Assembly: GCF_003627995.1 (NCBI RefSeq) | Contig: NZ_CP032707.1 | Location: 231,001-295,000, forward strand | Source of the DNA: Brevundimonas naejangsanensis | Lineage (GTDB): Bacteria; Pseudomonadota; Alphaproteobacteria; Caulobacterales; Caulobacteraceae | Length of the DNA stretch: 64,000 nt | Direction of reading: 5' to 3' | In this document: piece by piece, positions 46,589 through 54,777 of the stretch | How positions within the stretch are numbered: position 1 is the first letter of the stretch | Layout of the letters: every line of letters starts with the position of its first letter | The notes under the pieces: model-generated | Seen by the model: only the letters and a program-made list of their open reading frames with translations | Database searches by the model: none | Told to the model about the DNA's origin: nothing | Program-made: the position numbers and the translations under genes

Positions 46589-47070
46589 AACGTGAAGTCT
46601 GGATCAAACGGGGTGCCGCCATGGCGACTTTGGCGCTCGGCGCGCTCGCGATCGCGTCTACTGTCCACGTCGGCGTTGAGGTCTGGCGTGTCCGGGCGGC
46701 GAAAGCTGCTGCGGTGACGCCGAAGCGCGCTGCCGTCGCCCCAACGACCAAATGGACGGCGCCAGTTCCCATGCTGCGAGTAGGCGCAGGTCAGCACAAG
46801 ACCGCCATCGCAGAGCTCCTGAACAGCCAGTTGGGCGGGCTGGGCCTTACCTTGACTTCGGTGGAGGTGAGTTCTGCACGGCCACTCGGTAACGGTCTCC
46901 GTCTGGCGGAAGTGCGCATCGAGGCCAGAGGCGACGCTGCCGCTGCTCAGGCTGCGGCCGAATGGGTGGCGATCAATCGAGAAGCGGTGCGGATGAAATC
47001 CATCTCGACAGGCTTGGGGCCACAGGACGATTCAGTGGCCTCGATGGTGCTTTTAATGGTGATCTCGTGA
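46585..47070 (+). CDS. type II secretion protein, GspM-like
   Basis: A 161-residue protein with one N-terminal membrane helix (about 12-32) and a ferredoxin-like periplasmic domain (LLNSQLGGLGLTLTSVEVSS... RLAEVRIEARGDAAAAQAAAEWV). This topology fits GspM, the partner of GspL. It starts on ATG 46585 overlapping the previous stop, and ends overlapping the next start (GTGA). Sequence similarity is weak by eye, so the call leans on order. Confidence 0.6.
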   Translation: MKREVWIKRGAAMATLALGALAIASTVHVGVEVWRVRAAKAAAVTPKRAAVAPTTKWTAPVPMLRVGAGQHKTAIAELLNSQLGGLGLTLTSVEVSSARPLGNGLRLAEVRIEARGDAAAAQAAAEWVAINREAVRMKSISTGLGPQDDSVASMVLLMVIS

Positions 47071-47561
47071 GGATCGGCGGTCCCAAACTGGCGGCGGCTT
47101 GGCTAGGCAGTTGTGCAGCGGCCTCAGCCGGACTGATACTCTTGCCGCAAGCCAACGCCACGCTTTCAACCGGGAGCCAAACCCGAGCATATGGGGGCGT
47201 CGAACACCAGGTGCGAAAAACAGGTGCGCGACCCGGCGACGCCATTTTTGTGCTCACAAGCAACGCTGAACCCGCTCAAGTGGCGCCCCAAACTGCCTCG
47301 CCAGCTCTGGTCGGCATCGTTGGACGCTCCGCCTATCTGAAAAGCGCCTCCTCCAGCAAGACGGTCCCCGTCTCCATTGGCGAGAGCCTTGATGGTTGGA
47401 AGGTCGCAGCGGTGCGAGGACGAACCGTCACGCTCGAAGGCCCAAGCGGCCACCAGGAGCTGTCACTATTTGACAAGTCGCCCACTCCAATAGGATCCAG
47501 CGGCAATATCGCGATAGCGACGCATGTTCGCACGACGTTATCGTTGCCCCCTGAACCTTAA
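47067..47561 (+). CDS. type II secretion protein, GspC-like
   Basis: About 164 residues from GTG 47067. One N-terminal helix (LAAAWLGSCAAASAGLILL) is followed by a periplasmic homology region, ALVGIVGRSAYLKSASSS...VSIGESLDGWKVAAVRGRTVTLEG, the beta-rich HR domain of GspC (or PilP-like), which contacts the secretin. No PDZ domain follows, so it is a short form. It ends the plus-strand gsp unit. No gspH, gspN or prepilin peptidase gene is seen nearby; the peptidase is probably encoded elsewhere. Confidence 0.6.
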   Translation: MRIGGPKLAAAWLGSCAAASAGLILLPQANATLSTGSQTRAYGGVEHQVRKTGARPGDAIFVLTSNAEPAQVAPQTASPALVGIVGRSAYLKSASSSKTVPVSIGESLDGWKVAAVRGRTVTLEGPSGHQELSLFDKSPTPIGSSGNIAIATHVRTTLSLPPEP

Positions 47562-47808
47562 GATTGAAATATTAGAGCGGTCCACGTGCGCCAGAATAAT
47601 ATTGACCGCTACCAAACAGTTAAACCGATCTTGAGCCTGCCTCGTCGAACTGCGGCGCGTAGGTGTATGTGCAGCCAGCGAACTGATCACCTTCAGCCAC
47701 CACCACTGGGCAGATCCGGGCAGACGCACTGAACTCCCCGCGCCAGCGGCGCGAGATGCCATGAGGGCCGATTAGCCTGAGCGGTTTGATGTCAGCCTGC
47801 GCATGGGC
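47562..47808. other. gap after the gsp unit
   Basis: No gene is recognised. The composition is more AT-rich near 47565-47640. It separates the secretion genes from the transposase remnant and the defence-like cluster. Confidence 0.4.
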
Positions 47809-48150
47809 TCACCGCCAAGCGGGATACGGAACGATGGATGTTTCCGCTCCAGCGACTACGCGCCGATTGCGTTGAAGAAGGCGGCTGCTGAGATCGCCGC
47901 CAATCACGGACGCGGCGGTGCGCTCTGGGGGCGGGATCAGTTTGGCGAGTTTGCGCAGGTTCTGGCGGCGAGGAGGAACTCGTCTTTGGCGCGGTTGGGA
48001 CCTCTCAGGCGCAGTCGGTCCAGTTCAGGATGCGCTTGAGGTGGGCGAACAACATCTCGACCTTCTTCCGTTCGCGCCGGGAGACGACGTATGCGTCGGT
48101 CTTGGCGTGTCTCAAGCGAAGTCTTTTGGGCCGCTCCGCCGTTGACCAAG
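47809..48150 (-). pseudogene. decayed transposase fragment
   Basis: In shifting minus-strand frames one reads VVSRRERKKVEMLFAHLKRIL, then LDRLRLRGPNRAKDEFLLAAR, then QNLRKLAKLIPPP, the usual C-terminal order of an IS1182/IS5-type transposase. At least two frameshifts separate these parts, and the N-terminal three-quarters are missing. No terminal repeats are seen. Confidence 0.5.
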
Positions 48151-48287
48151 AGCGCTGGGCGCAGAAAGCGGTACATGCACGCGGCCATCGCTAGGTGGGG
48201 CTCTGCATCAGCGACGCCGCCTGAGCTTAAGCCGTCGCCGGATCGGGATGCGTGTTCGCATCGGTGTCGTTTGCTCACGGCGGCGCG

Positions 48288-49577
48288 TCATTTGACAGGA
48301 TTCGCCTGCGGCGTCTCTGCGCCGCCAACCAGCAGCGGCGGGCCTGAGCGTCCCAGCATCGGGAAGAATGATCGCTGGGCCTTCAGCCGCAGCGTATCCC
48401 CGATCGAGATGGTGTTGCCCTTGCGGCGGAGCCCGCCATTCCGGGTGACCACTTCCAGGTCCTCGCTTTCTAGCATCGCGGCGTGAATGTCGTCCTTGTG
48501 CGATGGGGTCGCGCTGTAGGCGGCTTCGTAGAATTCGTTGACCCTCATGGCGTCACCGGATTCTGAAACCAGCTTCGGAATATCGGACAGCAGATTGGTT
48601 CTGGCGATGGCTCGATCCTCGGCCTCGAACAGATAAAGCCGTCCTTCCCGCTCCGGATCGTAGGCCAACATGTTCAGCCCAGACCGACCGAAATGGTCGA
48701 GTTGACCGTTGTCGTGCAGGACGTCGTTGTAGACTTGGCGCGCGCGGTAGTTATTGGCGAAATGGATCATCCAGTAGCGCCAGCCGCTCGGGTTGCGGAT
48801 GGAGAACGGGCTCACGTAGGGCGCGCAGGTCCTCAGGGTCTCGAATACCAGCCTCTCTGCCGCGCCGAGCCACTCTGTCTTGGTCATTACCCCCTCCAGC
48901 GCGCCCAGGTCCGTTGGGCGGATGCCGAGATGTCCAAGCTGTCGCAGCAGGAGCCCGGGATCGCGTCCGCTCAGGTAGGTCAGGAGGGTCTGGATGGCGA
49001 AGGTGTAGAAAACCTCGGTCGAGGGTGTCGCGCGGAGGATATCCTGCAACGTCGTGATATCGACTTCAGCGTGGCCGTACTGGTCGAGGTTGTAGAGGAC
49101 ATTGCGGTAGCGGCCCTTGGCGATCAGATCGCGGATCGCCGGATAGGCGGCTTCGAACGGCTCGGAGAAGTAGCAGACATCCAAGTGAAGCTTGGACGAC
49201 TTTTGTTTGATAGCCGCCACCAAAGGTGCGCAGTAGGAGGCCAGCATCGCCGTAACGCTGGGCAGGGCGTCGTTGAAGACGAGCAGGCATTCGATTTCAA
49301 TCGCGCCTAGTCCCTGCAGCGCTCGGCGCAGGTTGATCGCCTCCAGCGCCCGGTCGAGCTCTTCGATAAAGATGATCGGCGAACCCGCTGACCCGCACTG
49401 GTACCGGCCGCCACCTGAGAAGCCGTCCACGATGGCCAGTCGAAATTTCGACTGCTGCGGGAGCTGGCATCGAACAGTGAGATACTGATGAAAGTACTCG
49501 CGCAGGATCTTGTGCTTGCGCCGGCTGTGGTCATCGAGTTCAGCCCCTTGGGGCCAGGCATAGCCGTCCGTCTTCAT
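48288..49577 (-). CDS. three-Cys-motif partner protein TcmP, copy 1
   Basis: A 429-residue member of the TcmP family. DDHSRRKHKILREYFHQYL near the N-terminus, LAIVDGFSGGGRY (about 47-59), and VLYNLDQYGHAEV are its characteristic segments and recall a methyltransferase-like fold. The family is known as the partner of the three-Cys (Gp37/Gp68, DUF5131) proteins. The gene begins 27 bases after the DUF5131 gene on the same strand, fitting an operon. The biochemical role is unknown; a nucleotide or nucleic-acid modification role in phage defence or conflict is suspected from context. Confidence 0.8.
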   Translation of the reverse strand: MKTDGYAWPQGAELDDHSRRKHKILREYFHQYLTVRCQLPQQSKFRLAIVDGFSGGGRYQCGSAGSPIIFIEELDRALEAINLRRALQGLGAIEIECLLVFNDALPSVTAMLASYCAPLVAAIKQKSSKLHLDVCYFSEPFEAAYPAIRDLIAKGRYRNVLYNLDQYGHAEVDITTLQDILRATPSTEVFYTFAIQTLLTYLSGRDPGLLLRQLGHLGIRPTDLGALEGVMTKTEWLGAAERLVFETLRTCAPYVSPFSIRNPSGWRYWMIHFANNYRARQVYNDVLHDNGQLDHFGRSGLNMLAYDPEREGRLYLFEAEDRAIARTNLLSDIPKLVSESGDAMRVNEFYEAAYSATPSHKDDIHAAMLESEDLEVVTRNGGLRRKGNTISIGDTLRLKAQRSFFPMLGRSGPPLLVGGAETPQANPVK

Positions 49578-49604
49578 TCGTGCTCCGGGTCTCGCGGGCC
49601 AGGC

Positions 49605-50378
49605 CTAGACCTCCAGCGCCGCCGGCATCTCATTCCAGATTTGTCCGCGGTACTCGCGGCCATTGGCTTTCTTGGAGCGCTTCTTGTTGTCTTTGCCCCA
49701 AGTGCCCCACTGCTTGAAGAAAAACGCGGTCTCATAGGTTTCACACTGGCTGTAGATCTCGTCGATCCACTCCTCGCGGATCGGTCGGGCGTTGAGGCCA
49801 CTCTCGCCGCCGACGATCGCCCAATCGATACAGGTCAGATCCACTGCACCAACGGCGGCGATGAGCGGCTCGAACGAGATGAAGCGGATGTGCGCCGGAA
49901 CCGCACGCAGATGATCGATGCGGCCAGCCACCTCAGCGCTTTCCACGCTCGTGCCCAACCAGACATTAGGCAGGACGTCCGGGATCCGGGCCACAACCTC
50001 AGCCATCCGTTCAGGGCGTTTAGTCAGGATCTGGTAATTGTGGCGAGGCGTCTCCCGCATTACCCGCCAGACCTCGAGAATGAACGCCTCGCTGACGGAG
50101 TCGTGGAATAGGTCGCTCATCGAATTGACGAAAATCTTGCGCGGCTTTTTCCAGCCATACGGCATGGCGAGCGCCGCGGGGTCCTCGCGGACCACCCCGT
50201 TCCAGATCGCCCGCTTGCCGCTTTTACGGGTCAGGCCTTCATACTTCCCGACCCCCATCGCTTCGAGGCGACGCGCCATCTGCATCGCATAGCAGTTGGT
50301 GCAGCCGGCCGTGACGATGGAACAACCCGCGACGGGGTTCCATGTGGCGTCTGTCCACTCAATCTGCGTCTCTGCCAT
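49605..50378 (-). CDS. DUF5131 (phage Gp37/Gp68) three-Cys-motif protein
   Basis: A 257-residue protein. Cys19-x6-Cys26-x2-Cys29 in NPVAGCSIVTAGCTNCYAM is the three-Cys motif that recalls radical-SAM cluster binding. Other family marks are IEWTDATWNPV, FVNSMSDLFH, ILTKRPERM, NVWLGTSVE, RFISFEPLI and WAIVGGESG. ATG 50378 is chosen because AGAAGG lies five bases upstream; the longer frame adds 19 basic residues. It lies between two TcmP genes, in operon with one and divergent from the other. The family's substrate is unknown, though it occurs in phages and mobile DNA. Confidence 0.88.
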   Translation of the reverse strand: MAETQIEWTDATWNPVAGCSIVTAGCTNCYAMQMARRLEAMGVGKYEGLTRKSGKRAIWNGVVREDPAALAMPYGWKKPRKIFVNSMSDLFHDSVSEAFILEVWRVMRETPRHNYQILTKRPERMAEVVARIPDVLPNVWLGTSVESAEVAGRIDHLRAVPAHIRFISFEPLIAAVGAVDLTCIDWAIVGGESGLNARPIREEWIDEIYSQCETYETAFFFKQWGTWGKDNKKRSKKANGREYRGQIWNEMPAALEV

Positions 50379-50610
50379 CAGCCTTCTCATCGTCGCTTCA
50401 CGCTTCACGCCTAACGCATCGCAGCAGCGCCGCACTAAGCAGAGGTTGAACCTCTAGCACGCCTTTCGAACCGCGTCGCAGGATCGCCCCGCATCCTTGC
50501 CGCTCGAACCATCCACGGCCAACCCCGAGGACATCGTCTATCGACGTTCGCCACAAGCTTTGCAATGCTGACGAGAACCGCGCGCGCGGCTCGGACACGC
50601 GGAGGTCATC

Positions 50611-51777
50611 ATGATCGGGGATTTGGGCCGATACGCCGGTCGGGAGCAGGCCTACGTCAAACACTTCCTGCTCGGCGAGTATCTGGAGATCTTCGCCCAC
50701 AAAATCGGCAGCGCCTATTCGGAGATCGCCTATGTCGACGGGTTCTCAGGCCCTTGGCAGAACACCGGAGAGACCTTCGAAGACACCTCGTTCGGGATCG
50801 CGTTGGCGGCCCTGACGCGGGCAAAGGCGACTTGGAAGGGGTTGGGCCGCAATCTCAAGGTCTCCGCCTATCTCGTCGAGAAAAACCCGACCGCCTACGC
50901 CAATCTGCAGGGCGTCAGGGCGCTGTTCCCCGGCGTCGAGATCAAGACCTATTCAGGTTCCTTCATCGACAGGTCGCCCGAACTGCTGAAAGACATCCCG
51001 GCCCGGGCCTTCACCTTTCTCTTCATCGATCCCAAAGGATGGGGGATCGACATGCAGCGGATCGCGTGCCTGCTGAAGCGGCCGAACAGCGAAGTCGTGT
51101 TCAACTTCATGTTCGATTTCATCAATCGGTTCGCCGAGTTCCAGAAGCCCCAGGTCGCGGCCAGTCTGGACCGGCTTCTCGTCGAGCCGGGATGGCGGGC
51201 GAAACTCGCCGCCCCGCCGGCAACTGGCGTGAGCCAGGCGGATCACCGCAAGGCGGTGTTAGTCGATGCATTCGCCGCGACACTGCGCAGTCTGGGCGGC
51301 TACGCCCATGTGGCGGAGACCACAGTTCTCAGGCCGACCCAAGACCGACCGCTCTACAGCCTAGTCTACGGCACCCGGAGCGTGACGGGCCTGGAGGTGT
51401 TTCGGGACTGCCAGATCAAGGCGCTGCGCGAGCAAAGCCAAGTGCGCGGCGTCGCTAAGCTCAATGCGGTCGCAGCCGCCAGCCGCCAAAACGAACTATT
51501 CGACTCGCTGAGCGACATGACGCCTGATACCACCACCGACTTCCTCGACAGTGAGCGTCGCGCCGCTGGCGATGTCCTTCTGAACCTGGTCCCTACCGCT
51601 CCCGGTGCCGTCCGCTGGGTCGAGGTGTGGCCCCAAGTATTGGCACGTGCCATCGTCACCCGCGCCCAAGTCAACGCTCTGGCCGCCGACCTGCGTAAGT
51701 CGGGCACCTTGATCTTCCCGGATTGGGAAGCCCGCAAACGAGTTCCAGACGATGGCTACCACCTTTTCCGAAATTGA
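50611..51777 (+). CDS. three-Cys-motif partner protein TcmP, copy 2
   Basis: A 388-residue TcmP-family protein, clearly distinct from copy 1. It shares AYVKHFLLGEYLEIF, YVDGFSGPW (about 41-49), YLVEKNP and FLFIDPKGWG (137-145), an order like a nucleotide-binding methyltransferase fold. It is divergent from the DUF5131 gene, with 232 bases between the two starts, and convergent with darG, 12 bases away. Two different TcmP proteins around one three-Cys protein suggest a heteromeric system or two specificities. No catalytic activity is established. Confidence 0.8.
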   Translation: MIGDLGRYAGREQAYVKHFLLGEYLEIFAHKIGSAYSEIAYVDGFSGPWQNTGETFEDTSFGIALAALTRAKATWKGLGRNLKVSAYLVEKNPTAYANLQGVRALFPGVEIKTYSGSFIDRSPELLKDIPARAFTFLFIDPKGWGIDMQRIACLLKRPNSEVVFNFMFDFINRFAEFQKPQVAASLDRLLVEPGWRAKLAAPPATGVSQADHRKAVLVDAFAATLRSLGGYAHVAETTVLRPTQDRPLYSLVYGTRSVTGLEVFRDCQIKALREQSQVRGVAKLNAVAAASRQNELFDSLSDMTPDTTTDFLDSERRAAGDVLLNLVPTAPGAVRWVEVWPQVLARAIVTRAQVNALAADLRKSGTLIFPDWEARKRVPDDGYHLFRN

Positions 51778-51789
51778 GGTGCCTCGCCG

Positions 51790-52836
51790 TCAGGCGGCCT
51801 GTTCACTGATCCAGCCGTGCGAGCGCAGATGGATGAGCGCCGTTCGGATATGGGGCTCACGCAGGGTCGCCGCCTTGCGCGGGTTCCAAGATCGAACGGC
51901 GTCTACCACCCGGTCCGGCTCGCGAGCCGCCTCGGCGTCATGGGTCGCGATCCAGTGCACGGTCGATAGCAGTTCCAGACCGTAGGGAGTCTCGAACCCT
52001 TCGATCAGCTCGGCAACCCGATCCAGCCGCGCCTGGGCGGTCTCGTCGGCGTCGAGAAAAGCCTCGGCCTCTTGCCGTCCATCGTCGAGCACCGCGATCT
52101 CGGCCGCCTGGCTGCGATCGCCATAACCGCGGATGAAATGCCCTTCGATCCGCTGCAGCACATGGTTCAGGTTCTCGGCATAAGGGCCGTAGTGATGCTT
52201 CTGGAACCCCAGCTTGAGGTCCTCGCCCGACTCCTGGAGGAAATAGGTCAGCTTCTGAATCTCGAGCAGGCTGTGTCGATATCCGGCGGCGCCATAGAGC
52301 CCCAGAAGGCTCAGGACTAGGGCCCTGCCCCGGCTCATGTTGGGCCGCGCGGTATTGACCCGCATGCTGTCGACCTTGGGCGCTCCCGAAGGCGGGAACA
52401 GCATTACTTCAACATCTTCCAGATTGCCCAAGGCCGTTCGGATCATGGGCTCGACGTCGGCCCAGTCCAGACCTCCATTGCCGCAACCCAGCGGCGGAAC
52501 GGCGATGGACCGTACACCAAGGGTTTCGATCACTCGCCTGAGATCCTTCAAACCGGACGCGATATCGTCGATCCGGGACTTGGCTTTCCAGTGCCCCTTG
52601 GTTGGAAAGTTGATGATCCAACGCGGGTTGATCATACTGCCGGTGTCGAACACGAACATCTCGCCCAAACGCACCTCGCCCGCATCGCAGGCGCGCCGAT
52701 AGGCTTCATAGTTTCCCGGAAACTCCTGCTTGAACTGCAGAGCGATACCCTTGCCCATCACACCGACGCAATTGACGGTGTTGATAATGGCTTCGGCACC
52801 GGACTGGAGGAGATCGCCCTGGGCGAGTTTGATCAT
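51790..52836 (-). CDS. darG: DarG antitoxin, macrodomain ADP-ribosyl hydrolase
   Basis: A 348-residue antitoxin. Residues about 1-150 form a macrodomain with GDLLQSGAEAIINTVNCVGVMGKGIALQFK and VRSIAVPPLGCGNGGLDW, which removes ADP-ribose from DNA. The C-terminal region (from about 170, ALVLSLLGLYGAAGYRHSLLEIQKLTYFLQ) is the DarT-binding part of full-length DarG. ATG 52836 is preferred because GAGG lies seven to nine bases upstream; a TTG at 52848 overlaps the darT stop. Toxin and antitoxin are thus translated together, toxin first. Confidence 0.92.
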   Translation of the reverse strand: MIKLAQGDLLQSGAEAIINTVNCVGVMGKGIALQFKQEFPGNYEAYRRACDAGEVRLGEMFVFDTGSMINPRWIINFPTKGHWKAKSRIDDIASGLKDLRRVIETLGVRSIAVPPLGCGNGGLDWADVEPMIRTALGNLEDVEVMLFPPSGAPKVDSMRVNTARPNMSRGRALVLSLLGLYGAAGYRHSLLEIQKLTYFLQESGEDLKLGFQKHHYGPYAENLNHVLQRIEGHFIRGYGDRSQAAEIAVLDDGRQEAEAFLDADETAQARLDRVAELIEGFETPYGLELLSTVHWIATHDAEAAREPDRVVDAVRSWNPRKAATLREPHIRTALIHLRSHGWISEQAA

Positions 52837-52844
52837 AGCGCGCC

Positions 52845-53486
52845 TCAATAGTACCAGTCGGGGCGAACGACCACCCGCAACGGCTGCCTGGCGCTCGCCG
52901 CGATCGCGTTCACCTGATCGGCGCGAGCCTGTGTCTGAACCACGGCCCCTTGAAGCAAGGCGATTGGAAACCGGTCCCTCACGAGGAACTCGGCCTGTTT
53001 GCGCCGCTTGCGATCCCCATCTTCAACCGTATCCGCCCATTGACCGGCCGCGATGACATCCCAGTCGATCTCACCCAGATGCGCCAGGTCATCGTAGAAA
53101 CTGGAGTAGGCCATGATTCCATGGCCGTCACTAAAGGCGAACCCCAGACCGGCCGCCGCGACCGCTTGGGCGTTTGAAACTAGGTGGACGAGTGCACCCT
53201 GCCCACCTTCACACGGCACGTTGCCGCGGTTGATCGTGTAGAGCATCGGGCTGCGCCGGGTGAAATAGAACGGCACATAGTCATGGAGCGACCCGCCAGG
53301 CCCGCAAGTGACAACCTTCCCCGCGCGTTGCGCCTGGATGGAACTGTAAGCGATGTTGGTGAAGGCGGTACCTTGCGCATTCAGCCTCGCCGTCGCCCGC
53401 AACTCCCCGGCAGCCAGGATCGTCTGCAGATTTCCGACATGGGTCATGTGGATAATCGGTGTCGGCTGAGGAATGATTCCCGGCAT
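52845..53486 (-). CDS. darT: DarT toxin, DNA ADP-ribosyltransferase
   Basis: A 213-residue DarT/DUF4433 protein. HMTHVGNLQTILAAGEL at the N-terminus, the YVPFYFTRRSPMLYTI segment and SDGHGIMAYSSFYDD are family features, and a Glu (KQAEFLVRD) near residue 165 fits the catalytic glutamate. DarT adds ADP-ribose to thymidine in single-stranded DNA, stopping replication; several DarTG systems abort phage infection. It is followed by darG. The ATG follows AGGGATTG. Confidence 0.92.
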   Translation of the reverse strand: MPGIIPQPTPIIHMTHVGNLQTILAAGELRATARLNAQGTAFTNIAYSSIQAQRAGKVVTCGPGGSLHDYVPFYFTRRSPMLYTINRGNVPCEGGQGALVHLVSNAQAVAAAGLGFAFSDGHGIMAYSSFYDDLAHLGEIDWDVIAAGQWADTVEDGDRKRRKQAEFLVRDRFPIALLQGAVVQTQARADQVNAIAASARQPLRVVVRPDWYY

Positions 53487-53611
53487 CGCAATCCCTAATG
53501 GCGTCAGCTAATCCTAACACCTCTGCCAGACGTTTGAAGGCCGGAAATCTAGAGCGGCGCATGAAACAAATCAAGAACGATGGACTGACCCGGTCGTCGC
53601 CAACTCCACAA

Positions 53612-54360
53612 CGGGCCTAGGGGTCCGGACTCATTTGGCCCAGTAACAGATGGTCGCGGCGATGAGCACGCCGGAGAGGTAGTTGGCCGCGAGCTTGTCG
53701 TAGCGGGTGGCGACACGGCGATAGTCCTTGAGCCTGGCCCAGAGGCGCTCGACAGTGTTGCGCTGGCGATAGGCGACGACGTCGTAGGGGATGGGGCGTT
53801 TTCGCGATGTGGTGGTCGGGATGACGGCTTCGGCGTTGCGCTCAGCCAGACGTTTCCTGAGATGATCGGCGCCGTAGCCGCGATCAGCCAGCAGCTTTTG
53901 AAACGGCCCGGCGGCCTCGATCAGAGCGTGGGCCATGGTGATGTCGTTGGTGTATCCGACGCTTAGCAGCAGCACGCGGGGCCTGCCTCGGTCGTCCACC
54001 AGTCCGTGGATCTTGGTCGTCCGACCGCCTCTGGAGCGGCCTATGCTCTGGAAGAAGGCCCCCCTTTAGCGCCCGCCGCTGACCGGTGAGCCTTGACCGA
54101 GGTCGAGTCGATGGCGGCGCTGGAGTAGATGCCGCTGTGGCCGGTCAAGGCTTTGAAGATGTCGTGCCAGACGCCTTGGCGGCTCCAGCGGTCGAAGCGG
54201 TTGTAGACCGTTGTGTACGGCCCGTACTCGGCCGGGCAGTCGCGCCCAAGCTTCGTCATCCAGCCAGTAGAGCTTCCGCATTCAAGGCCTCCTTCCGCAA
54301 CCCCTGAATCAGCGCACAGGCCGAACGGCCAGAACTTATTGAGTACGGAGCCTAGGCCCG
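53612..54360 (-). mobile_element. IS5-family (IS427-like) element, internally deleted
   Basis: Imperfect inverted ends CGGGCCTAGGGGTCCGGACTC (53612-53632) and, at the other side, its near-complement (54341-54360) bound a 749-base element. The CCTAG part may instead be target duplication. Transposase parts read MRKLYWLDDEAWARL (54281 downward), then, in another frame, DCPAEYGPYTTVYNRFDRWSR...SIYSSAAIDSTSVKAHRSA-type segment, then across a run AAAGGGGGG (54059-54067) the second frame RSRGGRTTKIHG...DDRGRPRVLLLSVGYTNDI to YWAK. About 40 residues after DDEAWARL are missing, so it is inactive. The A3G6 slip site is the usual frameshift signal of this group. Confidence 0.75.
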
Positions 54361-54441
54361 AGAGATAAAGGCCGCTTTCACTTGCCGAGCTCAATGCACC
54401 ACTAAGCAGTCTTTCCGGCCCCCCATCAGTGAGTAACAGCG

Positions 54442-54705
54442 TTAGGATTTAGGGTGACGGCCACTCGGTAGGGACTGAGGGGCAGCCTCGCCTTGTTCGG
54501 GCAGAACGAAGAACGCCGAAACCGCCACTCCCAGCACGCCCGCGAGTCGATCCAGCAGGTCGACAGACGCATTACCCAACTGACGTTCGATCTCGCTTAG
54601 GTAGGCACGATCAATGTCCGCGTCCGCGGCTAAGCGCTCCTGCGAAATACCACGCTCGGTCCGCAACTTCTTGAGATTCCACGCCACCAGCGCCCGACCA
54701 TTCAT
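54442..54705 (-). CDS. XRE-family transcriptional regulator
   Basis: An 87-residue protein from ATG 54705 (MNGRALVAWN); a GTG at 54726 gives 94 residues and sits nearer the promoter. The Cro/CI helix-turn-helix covers LKKLRTERGISQERLAADADIDRAYLSEIERQ. It is divergent from the exported protein gene at 54778. A perfect 10-bp palindrome in between is a likely binding site. It probably represses itself and the neighbouring genes. Confidence 0.8.
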   Translation of the reverse strand: MNGRALVAWNLKKLRTERGISQERLAADADIDRAYLSEIERQLGNASVDLLDRLAGVLGVAVSAFFVLPEQGEAAPQSLPSGRHPKS

Positions 54706-54742
54706 GGCGGCAAGCGACAGCTTCACCGCTCGTTAAACCACG

Positions 54743-54752
54743 GGATATATCC
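54743..54752. promoter_or_regulatory. palindrome between XRE and exported-protein genes
   Basis: GGATATATCC is a perfect 10-bp palindrome inside the 51-base divergent gap, within AT-rich sequence suitable for both -10 regions. It is a plausible operator of the XRE regulator. Confidence 0.4.
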
Positions 54753-54777
54753 TACATATTAAATCTGGAGGGTTCTG

